Source: SZUA-265 sp966249405
GTDB lineage: Bacteria; Myxococcota_A; Polyangia; Polyangiales; Polyangiaceae
Length of the DNA stretch: 64,000 nt
Reading direction: 5' to 3'
NCBI GenBank assembly: GCA_966249405.1
Contig: CBINDO010000005.1
Coordinates: forward strand, 11,375 to 75,374
Part shown: positions 51,809 to 58,803 of the stretch, piece after piece
Layout: each line of letters opens with the position of its first letter
Position numbering within the stretch: position 1 is the first letter of the stretch
Translations under genes and position numbers: made by a program
Notes under the pieces: model-generated
Databases searched by the model: none
Told to the model about the DNA's origin: nothing
The model's input: the letters and a program-made list of their open reading frames with translations, nothing else

Positions 51809-52711
51809 ATGAAGCATTTCATTTCTTTACGAGACTGGGGCGCGGCCCCCACGGTACAGGTGCTCGAACGTGCGAGCGAATTGTCACGCTTGTGGCGAAA
51901 TGGCCCGATGCCGGAGATACTGGCCGGCAAGCGCATCGCACTCTGGTTTCACGGTGACGGGTTCAGAAACCGCCTTGCGTTCGAGCTCGGCGCGCAGTCG
52001 ATGGGCGCGACCATTGCGTACGTCCCAGGTGAACTAGGCGTACACGAGCCCGTCGAGGACGTCGTCGGTTACTTGCAAAATTGGTTTTCGATGCTCGTGT
52101 TGCGCGCCAAGCGCCACGAAGACTTGCTGGAGGTTGCAGCGCGGAGCACGATTCCGGTGATCAACGCCCGCACGAACAAAGGCCACCCTTGCGAAGTTTT
52201 GGGAGACTTGATGTACGTGCGCGAGCGTCGGCAGAGCCTAGATGGGCTCAAGGTCGCCTTCGTAGGCGAGGCCACGAACCTGTGCCTTTCGTGGCTCGAA
52301 GCCGCTTCGGTCCTTCCGATAAGCGTGACGCAGGTTTGCCCCGAGGGGTACGCCGTGGCGCCCGAGGTATTGTCCAACCTACGCGATGGCGCGGTCGGAG
52401 AGCTCCGCGTGACGCACGACCTCGAGGCAGCGATCGACCAAGTGGACGTGATTTACACCGACGGTTGGCCGCGCGGCGAAACTCCAGAGGCGAGCGCCGA
52501 CATTCGGCGCAGGTTTCTACCGTATCAAATCACCCAACGACACCTAACTGGGTTGAGTGAACACGGGGTATTCTTGCCATGCCCGCCCGTGACGCGGGGA
52601 GAGGAAGTGTCGGACGACGCGATGATGTCCGGGCGCTGCGAGAATCACGCCGCCAAAGCGTGTCTGCTCCACGTACAAAACGCCGTCCTGGAAGCGGTCG
52701 CAATGCCGTAA
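51809..52711 (+). CDS. Transcarbamylase-family protein with altered carbamoyl-phosphate site
   Basis: The 300 residues follow ornithine/aspartate carbamoyltransferases from end to end. The start is KHFISLRDW and the second-domain Rossmann segment is LDGLKVAFVGEATNLCLSWL. Downstream come DVIYTDGWPRGE, FLPCPPVTRGEEVSDDAM, and a final helix ENHAAKACLLHVQNAVL. The HPC segment (NKGHPCEVLGDLMYVR) is near HPxQ-L-AD of true enzymes. The carbamoyl-phosphate loop, usually S-T-R-T-R, is GFRNR here, and the ornithine-site H-C-L-P reads P-C-P-P. Loss of Ser, Thr and His at these sites suggests a changed substrate or a non-catalytic paralogue. The gene at 52733 follows after 21 bp with a good ribosome site. 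Confidence 0.8.
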   Translation: MKHFISLRDWGAAPTVQVLERASELSRLWRNGPMPEILAGKRIALWFHGDGFRNRLAFELGAQSMGATIAYVPGELGVHEPVEDVVGYLQNWFSMLVLRAKRHEDLLEVAARSTIPVINARTNKGHPCEVLGDLMYVRERRQSLDGLKVAFVGEATNLCLSWLEAASVLPISVTQVCPEGYAVAPEVLSNLRDGAVGELRVTHDLEAAIDQVDVIYTDGWPRGETPEASADIRRRFLPYQITQRHLTGLSEHGVFLPCPPVTRGEEVSDDAMMSGRCENHAAKACLLHVQNAVLEAVAMP

Positions 52712-52732
52712 GTCGTTTGCTCGGAGGACTGC

Positions 52733-53317
52733 ATGGTGAGTACCGAAAATCGGACGAAAGACGGAGCGCACGAGCCGCCCACGAGTCGCGCGCTCCAACC
52801 ACTTTTCGACTCCATCGGGGAGCTCTCCGACGCTCTTGCGGACCCCCAAGGCTCGGCAAGTCACCCAGCGCTGGCCGTCGACGCGGTGGACGAGCTCGCT
52901 CGTCGGTGTGAGATAGGCGTGTGGGAGGTGCTCATGCCGCACCTCATCCGCAGTGCTCCCGAGCTGCGTGCGGATACGGTGACACGCTTGCAGGACAACC
53001 ACCAACTCGAAAAGCAGCTGTTGGACGTGGTCCTCGGTCGGGTCGCCGGCGCCGAATCGGGCTCGGTGCCGCCCGAGTTGCGCGCGAGGCTCGTGAGCAC
53101 GCTGCGGTCATCACTGGACTTGCTGCAAGCCGAGGTCGCCCCCGCCTTCGACGCGCTGCCAGGTGAACAACGCCAGGCGCTGATCGACGTGCTAGAACAC
53201 GAGCGGCTGCGCGCCGCAGGCGAGGATCCGGGTCCGGCCAATCGAGTCGCCGAAGCCGTCGACACACTGGAGACGGATCGGTCCTCGCTACCATTGCCCA
53301 TAGCTGCGAACAAATAG
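52733..53317 (+). CDS. Helical hypothetical protein downstream of transcarbamylase paralogue
   Basis: The 194-residue protein is mostly alpha-helical and acidic. It has LQPLFDSIGELSDALADPQG, VWEVLMPHLIRSAPELRADT and DNHQLEKQLLDVVLGRVAG near 100-125, and EVAPAFDALPGEQRQALIDV near 145. The NHQLEK and helix lengths recall HHE/hemerythrin-like bundles, but the ligand set is not complete. GGAGGAC precedes the ATG by 5 bases. The gene lies 21 bp behind the transcarbamylase paralogue, so the two are likely co-expressed. No signal peptide. Function unknown. Confidence 0.65.
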   Translation: MVSTENRTKDGAHEPPTSRALQPLFDSIGELSDALADPQGSASHPALAVDAVDELARRCEIGVWEVLMPHLIRSAPELRADTVTRLQDNHQLEKQLLDVVLGRVAGAESGSVPPELRARLVSTLRSSLDLLQAEVAPAFDALPGEQRQALIDVLEHERLRAAGEDPGPANRVAEAVDTLETDRSSLPLPIAANK

Positions 53318-53371
53318 TCGCGTGCAGCCCGAGTGTGCTGTTATGACTGCACCAACGTCGTTTGGCATCAG

Positions 53372-53839
53372 TTACGAGTGCGCCCGCCAAAGTTGGTCAT
53401 GAAATAGTTCTTCCGTGTCGACGCGCGCCACCGCGTCAACCACATCCAGCAGTGCCCTCGCGTTCGTTTCCACCGTGGATCCAGCCTCGAAGAAGCTCAC
53501 TGGCTCACGAGGCGTTGACCAACTCGCAAGACTCAGTCGGTCCGCCACAACGTCGAACGCAACCCAGGCCATACGACCATCGTCCCGCATGAGGCGCAGT
53601 GTGCAAAAAGGGACGCCAGGGTACTCGTACGTAATCCGAACCCACAAGTCCGGTCGTTTGTACGTGAGCGTGCACTCGGGCGGGTGACTGTCGACCTCGT
53701 TAGCGGTGAACGAGTACTCTGCCTCTAGGGCCAGAAGATGCCTTTGCGTTTCGCTGATGAAGCCATCGAATGGTGAGATGTTCGGGCCAGCTTCGCCTAG
53801 TGTGTCTCGAGACTTCGGTTTGCCTGTGTTCGTACCCAT
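53372..53839 (-). CDS. Hypothetical protein at the end of the toxin/immunity region
   Basis: The 155-residue cytosolic protein, read from ATG 53839, has VDSHPPECTLTYKRPDLWVR, GVPFCTLRLMRDDGRMAWVA and FDVVADRLSLASWSTPREPV followed by a helical C-terminus. The size, lack of signal peptide and alternating strands are typical of polymorphic-toxin immunity proteins. Its place as the last of a run of small leftward genes supports this, but no immunity family was recognised. The frame is open to 53956 without a better start. Confidence 0.5.
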   Translation of the reverse strand: MGTNTGKPKSRDTLGEAGPNISPFDGFISETQRHLLALEAEYSFTANEVDSHPPECTLTYKRPDLWVRITYEYPGVPFCTLRLMRDDGRMAWVAFDVVADRLSLASWSTPREPVSFFEAGSTVETNARALLDVVDAVARVDTEELFHDQLWRAHS

Positions 53840-53958
53840 TCGAATACCTGAAGCGTCTGCGGAGGTCTGTTCGTGTTGCGCGTCGAGTCGACGGGTCGTT
53901 CTACCGTCGTTGTGTACGCGGAAGCACGGCGGTTTGCTGTGGGGTTGAGCCGGCACTT

Positions 53959-54234
53959 CTAAGCTCGTATGCTGTGGCAGACAGCAAAAAGTTTGTGCCG
54001 CAAGTCGTCCAATGCCTCATTGGCATCGAGCGCCACTTGTCCGTCGCGGTAGAGAACGACATCGCTCAGCGAAGCAGCACCGCCAAACAGTCCACGTGTT
54101 TTCCGCGCAGCCTCCTCTGGATCATGGCGAGACTCGTGCGCAAGACTCGCAAGCTCGCGCGCCCAAGGCTCTTGTCCATGTTCAGAAAGCAGCTCGGCAG
54201 CCCGCATGAGGTGGTCTTCCAGTTCTGACTGCAT
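53959..54234 (-). CDS. DUF6966-like small protein, putative immunity
   Basis: The 91-residue helical protein has AELLSEHGQEPWARELASL, then KTRGLFGGAASLSDVVLYRD and DANEALDDLRHKLFAVCHS. The G-G-x-x-S-L-x-D-x-V-L segment is the core of the DUF6966 family, often found next to contact-dependent and Rhs toxins. The ATG at 54234 is preferred to 54462 because the added residues are unlike the family. Its location in a run of displaced cassettes makes an orphan immunity role likely. The cognate toxin is not visible. Confidence 0.6.
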   Translation of the reverse strand: MQSELEDHLMRAAELLSEHGQEPWARELASLAHESRHDPEEAARKTRGLFGGAASLSDVVLYRDGQVALDANEALDDLRHKLFAVCHSIRA

Positions 54235-54497
54235 GGTCGAATCTGATGAATGGACTCGAGCCGACGCTGGTGTCGTTGCGATGCCGAGTCGGTGCCGACC
54301 GAGTATGGCGGACGCCAAATGCTTCGTCAACGCGCAGTCACGAGACTGTATGGCGGCGCGCTGATACTGATGCTCTCCGAGCTGCCTGACGTCATTTGGG
54401 GGCGGGCTTGCGTCTAATGCAGTTACCCGAGCGCAGCCCTTGAGGTCCAACGTTAACCGCATCGAAGGACAATCCTACCACGAGCTTTGGCTCGAAA

Positions 54498-54815
54498 CTA
54501 TTTGCGATCGAATGAGTAGCACCACGCTAGAGCGCGCGTGGTGGAGTCCGACATTTCAGGGAGCTTGGTTTTGAACTCTCGTTGAGCCTGGAGCTCGGCG
54601 TGTGCGAGATCAGCCTCCCGCAACCACGCGTCGGATTCGTTGAAAACGCGGGTTAGCTCGTGTACCGCTTGCAGCAGGACTTCACCACGGCGCCGTCCGA
54701 ATGCCGCAACGACGTCAGCGTCTCGGCGGCTCGGGAAAGAGCAGCGCTTCCATCCAGTCCACACGAGGACCGCGTCCTCGAGATCCGGCATGTTTTGGAG
54801 TTCTACCGGGTTCAC
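54498..54815 (-). CDS. Small hypothetical protein, putative orphan immunity gene
   Basis: The 105-residue protein starts at GTG 54815 with GAGGA upstream. It has VLVWTGWKRCSFPSRRDADV, VLLQAVHELTRVFNESDAWL and AHAELQAQREFKTKLPEMSD, with mixed strands and helices and no export signal. No family was recognised. It belongs to the leftward series of small genes behind the rhs cassettes, so immunity or remnant of an exchanged cassette are the most reasonable readings. Confidence 0.5.
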   Translation of the reverse strand: MNPVELQNMPDLEDAVLVWTGWKRCSFPSRRDADVVAAFGRRRGEVLLQAVHELTRVFNESDAWLREADLAHAELQAQREFKTKLPEMSDSTTRALAWCYSFDRK

Positions 54816-54889
54816 GACAGGTCCTCGCGATCTTCAACCAACCGTGGCGCGCAGGGGCTTTTCTGAGACGACAGCGTGGTGGTTAACAC

Positions 54890-55150
54890 CTATGCCTTTT
54901 CGAGCAGTAGAAACACGTTCGTCATTCCTGGTGCCATCAGTGCCATGGCGTTGGCGTGCCCGGAGCGGTCGCCGGTGTTCAGGTATGCTGCTATCTCCAA
55001 GCCGATTCGACTTGCCTGAAGCCGCTGAGGCAGTCGCGCAAAAGCTGCGGCAGTCTTCTCCCGGGTGTGCTCGATCAACACGTCTTTCAGCAGGTACCAG
55101 TCCTCTCGCTCCAGACCAGAGCCATACAGTCCATCCACTTGTTTAGACAT
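54890..55150 (-). CDS. Small helical protein, putative orphan immunity gene
   Basis: The 86-residue protein, from ATG 55150, is almost wholly helical: EDWYLLKDVLIEHTREKTAA, AFARLPQRLQASRIGLEIAA, and a hydrophobic C-terminus MALMAPGMTNVFLLLEKA. AAGAAAGAG precedes the start. The frame extends upstream to 55432 but only the last 86 codons look coding. Likely an immunity or remnant protein; no family recognised. Confidence 0.5.
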   Translation of the reverse strand: MSKQVDGLYGSGLEREDWYLLKDVLIEHTREKTAAAFARLPQRLQASRIGLEIAAYLNTGDRSGHANAMALMAPGMTNVFLLLEKA

Positions 55151-55229
55151 AATCGGCGCTCTTTCTTGCCTCAGGTTCGTTGCTCTCGGCAAGCTGCGTG
55201 CAAAGAACAGCGCGCGTCGTTGAACGCTT

Positions 55230-55760
55230 CTACCCGGTCTGTGAGAGCTCCCATTCCCCGTTTGAGTCCTTCCCCGCCGAGAATCCGAAAGCCGAAAGCG
55301 ATTTGTCCTGCTCGGATCTCCCCAAGAATTGCAGTATCGAGTCGCCTCCTGATGCCGGCAGGGTTTGGCCCACCGTAGCAAGCAGCACCGCTGGGTCGAG
55401 GCCCGCGAACAGGCAGCTATGGTACAGCTCACAGTACAATACCAGCTTTTCCCGCGACACTTCGCGGTCGTCGAGCCAACTCAAAACGAGGACTGCTCGG
55501 ATGCGCGCTAGTGCGGTTCCGTGCTCCCCAGTCGTGCACGCCAGACGGCCGATGGTTGGGTAGAGCCACGTGCCGCCCCAGTTCCAGCCGCGGGCGACAT
55601 GCTCCCGTTCGAACAAAGACGCGTCCAGCCACTTGGACGCTAACGCTAGGGCCGCTTCCCTACGGTCAGGCATAGCGAGCAACCCGTTCAACCACGGGAT
55701 AGACGTTGGTGGGCTAGGGCGAGAAGCCGCTGACATTGTCGGAATGCACCGTGTAGTCAT
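55230..55760 (-). CDS. Hypothetical protein, putative immunity gene behind a leader scrap
   Basis: The region codes for up to 176 residues with folded-looking segments: WLNGLLAMPDRREAALALAS, WLYPTIGRLACTTGEHGTAL, VLVLSWLDDREVSREKLVLY and HSCLFAGLDPAVLLATVGQT. The first 30 residues overlap, in another frame, the rhs leader scrap (55714-55914), so the true start may be the ATG at 55736 or later. No signal peptide, no recognised family. Position and size suit an immunity protein whose toxin has been lost. Confidence 0.5.
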   Translation of the reverse strand: MTTRCIPTMSAASRPSPPTSIPWLNGLLAMPDRREAALALASKWLDASLFEREHVARGWNWGGTWLYPTIGRLACTTGEHGTALARIRAVLVLSWLDDREVSREKLVLYCELYHSCLFAGLDPAVLLATVGQTLPASGGDSILQFLGRSEQDKSLSAFGFSAGKDSNGEWELSQTG

Positions 55761-55914
55761 CAACGCTTGTGTAGCATGAAAACTGGTGCTCTTCGTCGCC
55801 CCCCCCGTGCGAGTTTTGCCCGACTGCGTTCTGCGCGTGCTCGGGGAAAGTGCACGAGACACGGTGAGAGATAGGGGCCACGTACACGGAAGATGGCGTC
55901 AGTCGGAAAAGCAA
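55714..55914 (-). pseudogene. Degraded rhs leader fragment
   Basis: In the frame ending at 55714, the segment PISHRVSCTFPEHAQNAVGQN matches ASHRATLPFPDRAQHAAQQN of the mini-rhs leader at 58800-59972, and nucleotide similarity is visible from about 55800 to 55880. The signal peptide and core parts are missing. The frame closes after VDDYTVHSDNVSGFSP, which is unlike the other toxin tips. It is a scrap of a third leader-containing cassette. Confidence 0.6.
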
Positions 55915-56132
55915 CGTACAATCGAGCGTGACTAGCCATTGGTATGCTTACGCCAGAGAGACCAGTGGCACGATGTAGTTTCCGACATTGTGTGAGTCCA
56001 CGAAGCACCTGTGTGGCGTGTCGCAATAGTCGTAGCGTCGGAAAAGCATCCGCCGACGCGAGTTGCGCGATGCGACGTTATGAGTTAACAGAGTCGCCTT
56101 GCGGAGAAATGGGCTTCGTCGACGCTGTTAAA

Positions 56133-56372
56133 TCACGTTCCCAAGACCCCGGTTATTTCCATCGCGAGCTCTCGTGACACTTCGCGCAGGGAAGTCTCGA
56201 TCCGCTCGTCCGCGGAAATGCGCCGCAGATGATAACGGAGCGCCATCTGTATTTCCGTCCCAGTCGAGCCACCATCGATTGCATCGAGAAGTGCCTGCCC
56301 CTCTGCAGCAAAGCCCTGATGTTTGAGCCTTATTGCGAGCTCTCGTGATTGCTTGAAGTAATCCACAGCCAT
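56133..56372 (-). CDS. 79-residue helical protein, putative immunity
   Basis: The protein consists of helices YFKQSRELAIRLKHQGFAAE, GQALLDAIDGGSTGTEIQMA and LRYHLRRISADERIETSLRE ending in GVLGT. GAGGAG stands 5 bases before the ATG. The A-x-x-L-x-x-A-I-x-x-G-x-x-x-T-E-I pattern with following short helices is common to small immunity-type proteins encoded behind polymorphic toxins. It lies 9 bp behind the chimeric toxin-tail frame at 56382-56690 and would be its partner. Confidence 0.65.
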   Translation of the reverse strand: MAVDYFKQSRELAIRLKHQGFAAEGQALLDAIDGGSTGTEIQMALRYHLRRISADERIETSLREVSRELAMEITGVLGT

Positions 56373-56381
56373 ACACTCTCC

Positions 56382-56690
56382 TCAAAGCGAACTGAACGAC
56401 GTCATCCTAGCCGCACCTGAGGGGACAACCACCTCAATTCCGCCGCCTGCGTTCTTGCCATCGGGGGACGGCGGTGCTGGCCGCGTGACGAACGGGGTCC
56501 CAGCTGGGACCGTAGCAGTTTCGATGAAGTTCGAGTTTGCAACGTTCTCAGGCGGTATTCCGTACCGAGCTGGGTAGCTGGGTAGCTGGGTAGCTGGGTG
56601 ACTTTGGGTGTTCGAGAGCCCAGAACCTTCGTCACACGACTTGAGGTCCGAGGGTGCAATGCATAGGTTAACGTCCCCATCCTGCATCAT
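56382..56690 (-). pseudogene. Chimeric frame: immunity-gene start joined to a toxin tail
   Basis: The first 20 codons (ending SDLKSCDEGSGLSN) resemble the beginning of the immunity gene at 58375-58803, where DLKSLDEN occurs at the same distance from the start. After four 8-bp tandem repeats the frame encodes IPPENVANSNFIETATVPAG, TPFVTRPAPPSPDGKNAGGG and IEVVVPSGAARMTSFSSL, which has the look of the last strands of an ADP-ribosyltransferase-like or similar Rhs/contact toxin. The piece is far too short to be a toxin alone. It is best read as a recombination scar between cassettes. Confidence 0.55.
56568..56599 (+). repeat. Four perfect 8-bp tandem repeats
   Basis: AGCTGGGT is repeated four times without change. 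The unit is not a multiple of three, so gain or loss of a copy shifts the frame of the chimeric ORF that spans it. Confidence 0.95.
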
Positions 56691-56692
56691 GG

Positions 56693-56790
56693 CTATACGT
56701 CAATCGTGTCGACGGGCTGCGGGCCTGGTGATTCGCCAGTCATCGGTCGGGCCCTTGACACCATACTGCCCGGATTGGTTCCCAGGACTT
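56693..56790 (-). pseudogene. Remnant of a toxin tip related to the 58.8-kb mini-rhs
   Basis: On the minus strand the sequence CAGTATGGT, then CCGTCGACACGATT close to a stop, parallels the end of the 58800 toxin (QYGKGG ... PVDTINL, stop). The frame reads ...PQPVDTIDV followed by TAG. The intervening part is shortened and shifted. It precedes the scrap of the matching immunity gene start at 56690, in the same order as the intact pair at 58.8 kb. Confidence 0.5.
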
Positions 56791-56791
56791 T

Positions 56792-57301
56792 CTAAGCCGG
56801 ACCAACCTGCGGAAACTCAGTACAAGCTTGCGCCCAAGCTCGGTCGGCGGCGAGTCCGGTACGCTGCAGCTCCTTGAAGCGTTCAACCCTTTGCACCGCC
56901 GCATCATCGAAGGGATGTTGCCGCAACACCTCTTCGTGACCTCGGAGTACGCGCTCCGCCCACTCCGGAGAGATCTGACTCATCAGCTCTCTCTGCTTCC
57001 GAAACATGTCCCGCCGACTGTCAACATGGTTGTCTACTCGATGCGTCAACTCCCAGTCGCCCGCCGCGTGCGCGGTCGCCCGTTCGAGCAAGTGGAAGAG
57101 GAGTTCGTCTTCCCTCCCGAACGTCAGTCGCTCGAGTTCCCGGCCTCGTTCACAGGTGACGTAATGATACAAAGGGCCATCGACTTCCACGTGAGGCCGC
57201 CCCCCATCTGCGGAGCTTCCAAACGTGGGCAGATGGGCTTCGGTCAATCCCGCCCGAGCCGCCAGCGAGTGCACCTTATCCTTGAGATCTTGCAGTGTCA
57301 T
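56792..57301 (-). CDS. Immunity protein candidate (Imm63-like) for TNT toxin
   Basis: The 169-residue cytosolic protein has PHVEVDGPLYHYVTCERGRE, LTFGREDELLFHLLERATAH and DMFRKQRELMSQISPEWAER, a pattern I associate with the Imm63 immunity family (Y-x-x-x-x-R-G-x-E, then D-E-L-L-x-x-x-x, then R-R-x-x-x-x-Q-x-x-L-x-x-x-x-x-W). Its ATG overlaps the stop of the broken TNT toxin frame (ATGA), so the two were translationally coupled. Although the toxin is broken, the immunity gene is intact and could protect against siblings that still use it. The family assignment is from memory of motifs and moderately sure. Confidence 0.65.
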   Translation of the reverse strand: MTLQDLKDKVHSLAARAGLTEAHLPTFGSSADGGRPHVEVDGPLYHYVTCERGRELERLTFGREDELLFHLLERATAHAAGDWELTHRVDNHVDSRRDMFRKQRELMSQISPEWAERVLRGHEEVLRQHPFDDAAVQRVERFKELQRTGLAADRAWAQACTEFPQVGPA

Positions 57302-58118
57302 ACCGGTCTCGTCGGGTTCGGAATCTCCCTCAGAGAGCCGTCCTTGACAAGTTCGTCGGCGGCCTTGGGCAGAACGTGCTGTTGGCCGCCACCCAACTTT
57401 CCAAACGCTGGCGCGATCGGTCCTGTCTGCACGGGAATCGGCTTGAGTACCTCGTATTGACGATACTGAGTCAGGTCCGCGTCATGCGGGAGCGCCCTTG
57501 CCTGCATTGGAGTGCCCGTGGGCGACACGAAGGTACCACCGGGCCTACCGAACCGATGGATCTGATCACCTGCATCAACACTGCGCTAGTCGGCGTGCCT
57601 GCAAAGCCGTTATTGGGCGGGTAGTACGGAACTATCGCCGTGCTGTGTGGCCCACCTCCACTCGTGCTCAACCCTAACGGATCCACCACGGCACTGGGCG
57701 ACCCGTCGAGTCCCTACAGCTTCAACCCACCGTTGATTTCTAACGGATCCGTCGAAATCCACGTCCCCGTGTCGGCGTCGAAACACCTGAACCGCGTCCA
57801 CGCGAGTTCGGCGTCGTCGTGGTTCACTTGACCGAGCAAGCGGAACGGCGATGGTGATGCCCCAACCCAGCGGCGCGCCGCCGCTGCCTTCCCCACGTCC
57901 CGTACTCGCACGCGCCAGGTGTGTTTGGGGTTACTGGCGAGGTGGTTCTTGCAAGCGTTGACCGAGAGGTCTTGTTGGGCTGCGTGCTGCGCGCGGTCGG
58001 GGAAGGGGAGCGTGGTGCGGTGAGATAGGGTCGCCCAAACGTCGGCTGGCGCCAACCAGCAGAGCAACGCGCATGCGAGGGCTATCCAGTATCGGTACGC
58101 ACGTGCGGCGGAAAACAC
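57298..58118 (-). pseudogene. Broken mini-rhs with TNT-type toxin tip
   Basis: The order is signal-peptide leader (YRYWIALACALLCWLAPADV), leader end AAAARRWVGAS, the last Rhs core segment (PFRLLGQVNHDDAELAWTRF; FDADTGTWISTDP), then DPLGLS and a TNT NAD-glycohydrolase-like tip. The tip has YYPPNNGFAGTPTSAVL and, after a shift, FVSPTGTPMQARALP, RQYEVLKPIPVQTGPIAPAF and GKLGGGQQHVLP. Two lesions are visible. A TAG at 57714-57716 stands where related copies have a Tyr codon, and a one-base loss near codon VL (about 57575) moves the toxin to another frame. Compared with the full rhs nearly all YD repeats are absent. Its immunity gene overlaps the end. Confidence 0.8.
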
Positions 58119-58204
58119 TGACGTACTTTAGCTTCGGGGACTGCGTTTGCCAATCAATGGCGCGCGGCGCGAGCCGCGGCTTGAAGCGGTGGTCTGGGGT
58201 CGTC

Positions 58205-58294
58205 GCCGGCGGCGCACAGATCCTGCCAGGGCGAGGTCTAGGGAGGTACGGCGGTGAGACGTGCGGGGCCTGGCATGCCCTCTGCGCTAGGGGG
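58205..58294 (+). repeat. Inter-cassette repeat, copy 1
   Basis: GCGCACAG, then CCTGCCAGG, then the block GGTGAGACGTGCGGGGCCTG and GCATGCCCTCTGCG also occur in the same order at 60073-60166. In copy 2 this stretch leads into the DUF559 gene; here the gene is absent. It marks the left boundary of a module that has been duplicated. Confidence 0.8.
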
Positions 58295-58374
58295 TCGTTC
58301 TGCATCCTGAGGCGGAGGTTCAGGCTGTGTTGAGCAGCGTCCTGCCCAGTTGGGGAAGGTCACGCTGAGTCAGT

Positions 58375-58803
58375 TCAGCGGGGGGCAATGGTAATGCCGG
58401 TATTCCATCCCTTCGGGTCGAGCGTGACCCAAATCCTGCCCCAATCAAACGTGCGATCTCTCACTGGCAAGTCGCTTCCTAGCAGTTGTCCAAGCCACTC
58501 TGCGTGCAAGCGCGCCTCTTCCTCGAGCCCAGCCATCTCGTATTCCCGTCCCGTCCACTCGTCTTTCAGTGCGCCGACGAGATACAGCGTAGCCGTCTCC
58601 AGCCGACCGTTCTTGAACTCGAAGCCTACAATGCAATCCCTTCCGAACACAGACGTGGGATCAACCCGGTAAATGGCGGAGCTCACTCCGTGAGAGGCAG
58701 AGGTCGCGTTGAGCGCTGGACTCAAGGCTATGAATTGATTTTCGTCGAGCGACTTGAGGTCGAGTACGACTGAACCCAGTTGCAAATGGCCCGTGGATAT
58801 CAT
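58375..58803 (-). CDS. Immunity protein for the 58.8-kb mini-Rhs toxin
   Basis: The 142-residue protein has LGSVVLDLKSLDENQFIALS, FGRDCIVGFEFKNGRLETAT, and a C-terminal part EEEARLHAEWLGQLLGSDLP followed by WGRIWVTLDPKGWNTGITIA. Its ATG overlaps the toxin stop (ATGA), the tight coupling expected for a toxin-immunity pair. The product of the gene at 60560-60994 is a clear homologue (EWLGRMLG, WGEVGVSVDHHKGWSTSIYI), so this immunity family occurs twice in the locus. Cytosolic; no signal peptide. Specific inhibitor role is inferred from position. Confidence 0.75.
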   Translation of the reverse strand: MISTGHLQLGSVVLDLKSLDENQFIALSPALNATSASHGVSSAIYRVDPTSVFGRDCIVGFEFKNGRLETATLYLVGALKDEWTGREYEMAGLEEEARLHAEWLGQLLGSDLPVRDRTFDWGRIWVTLDPKGWNTGITIAPR

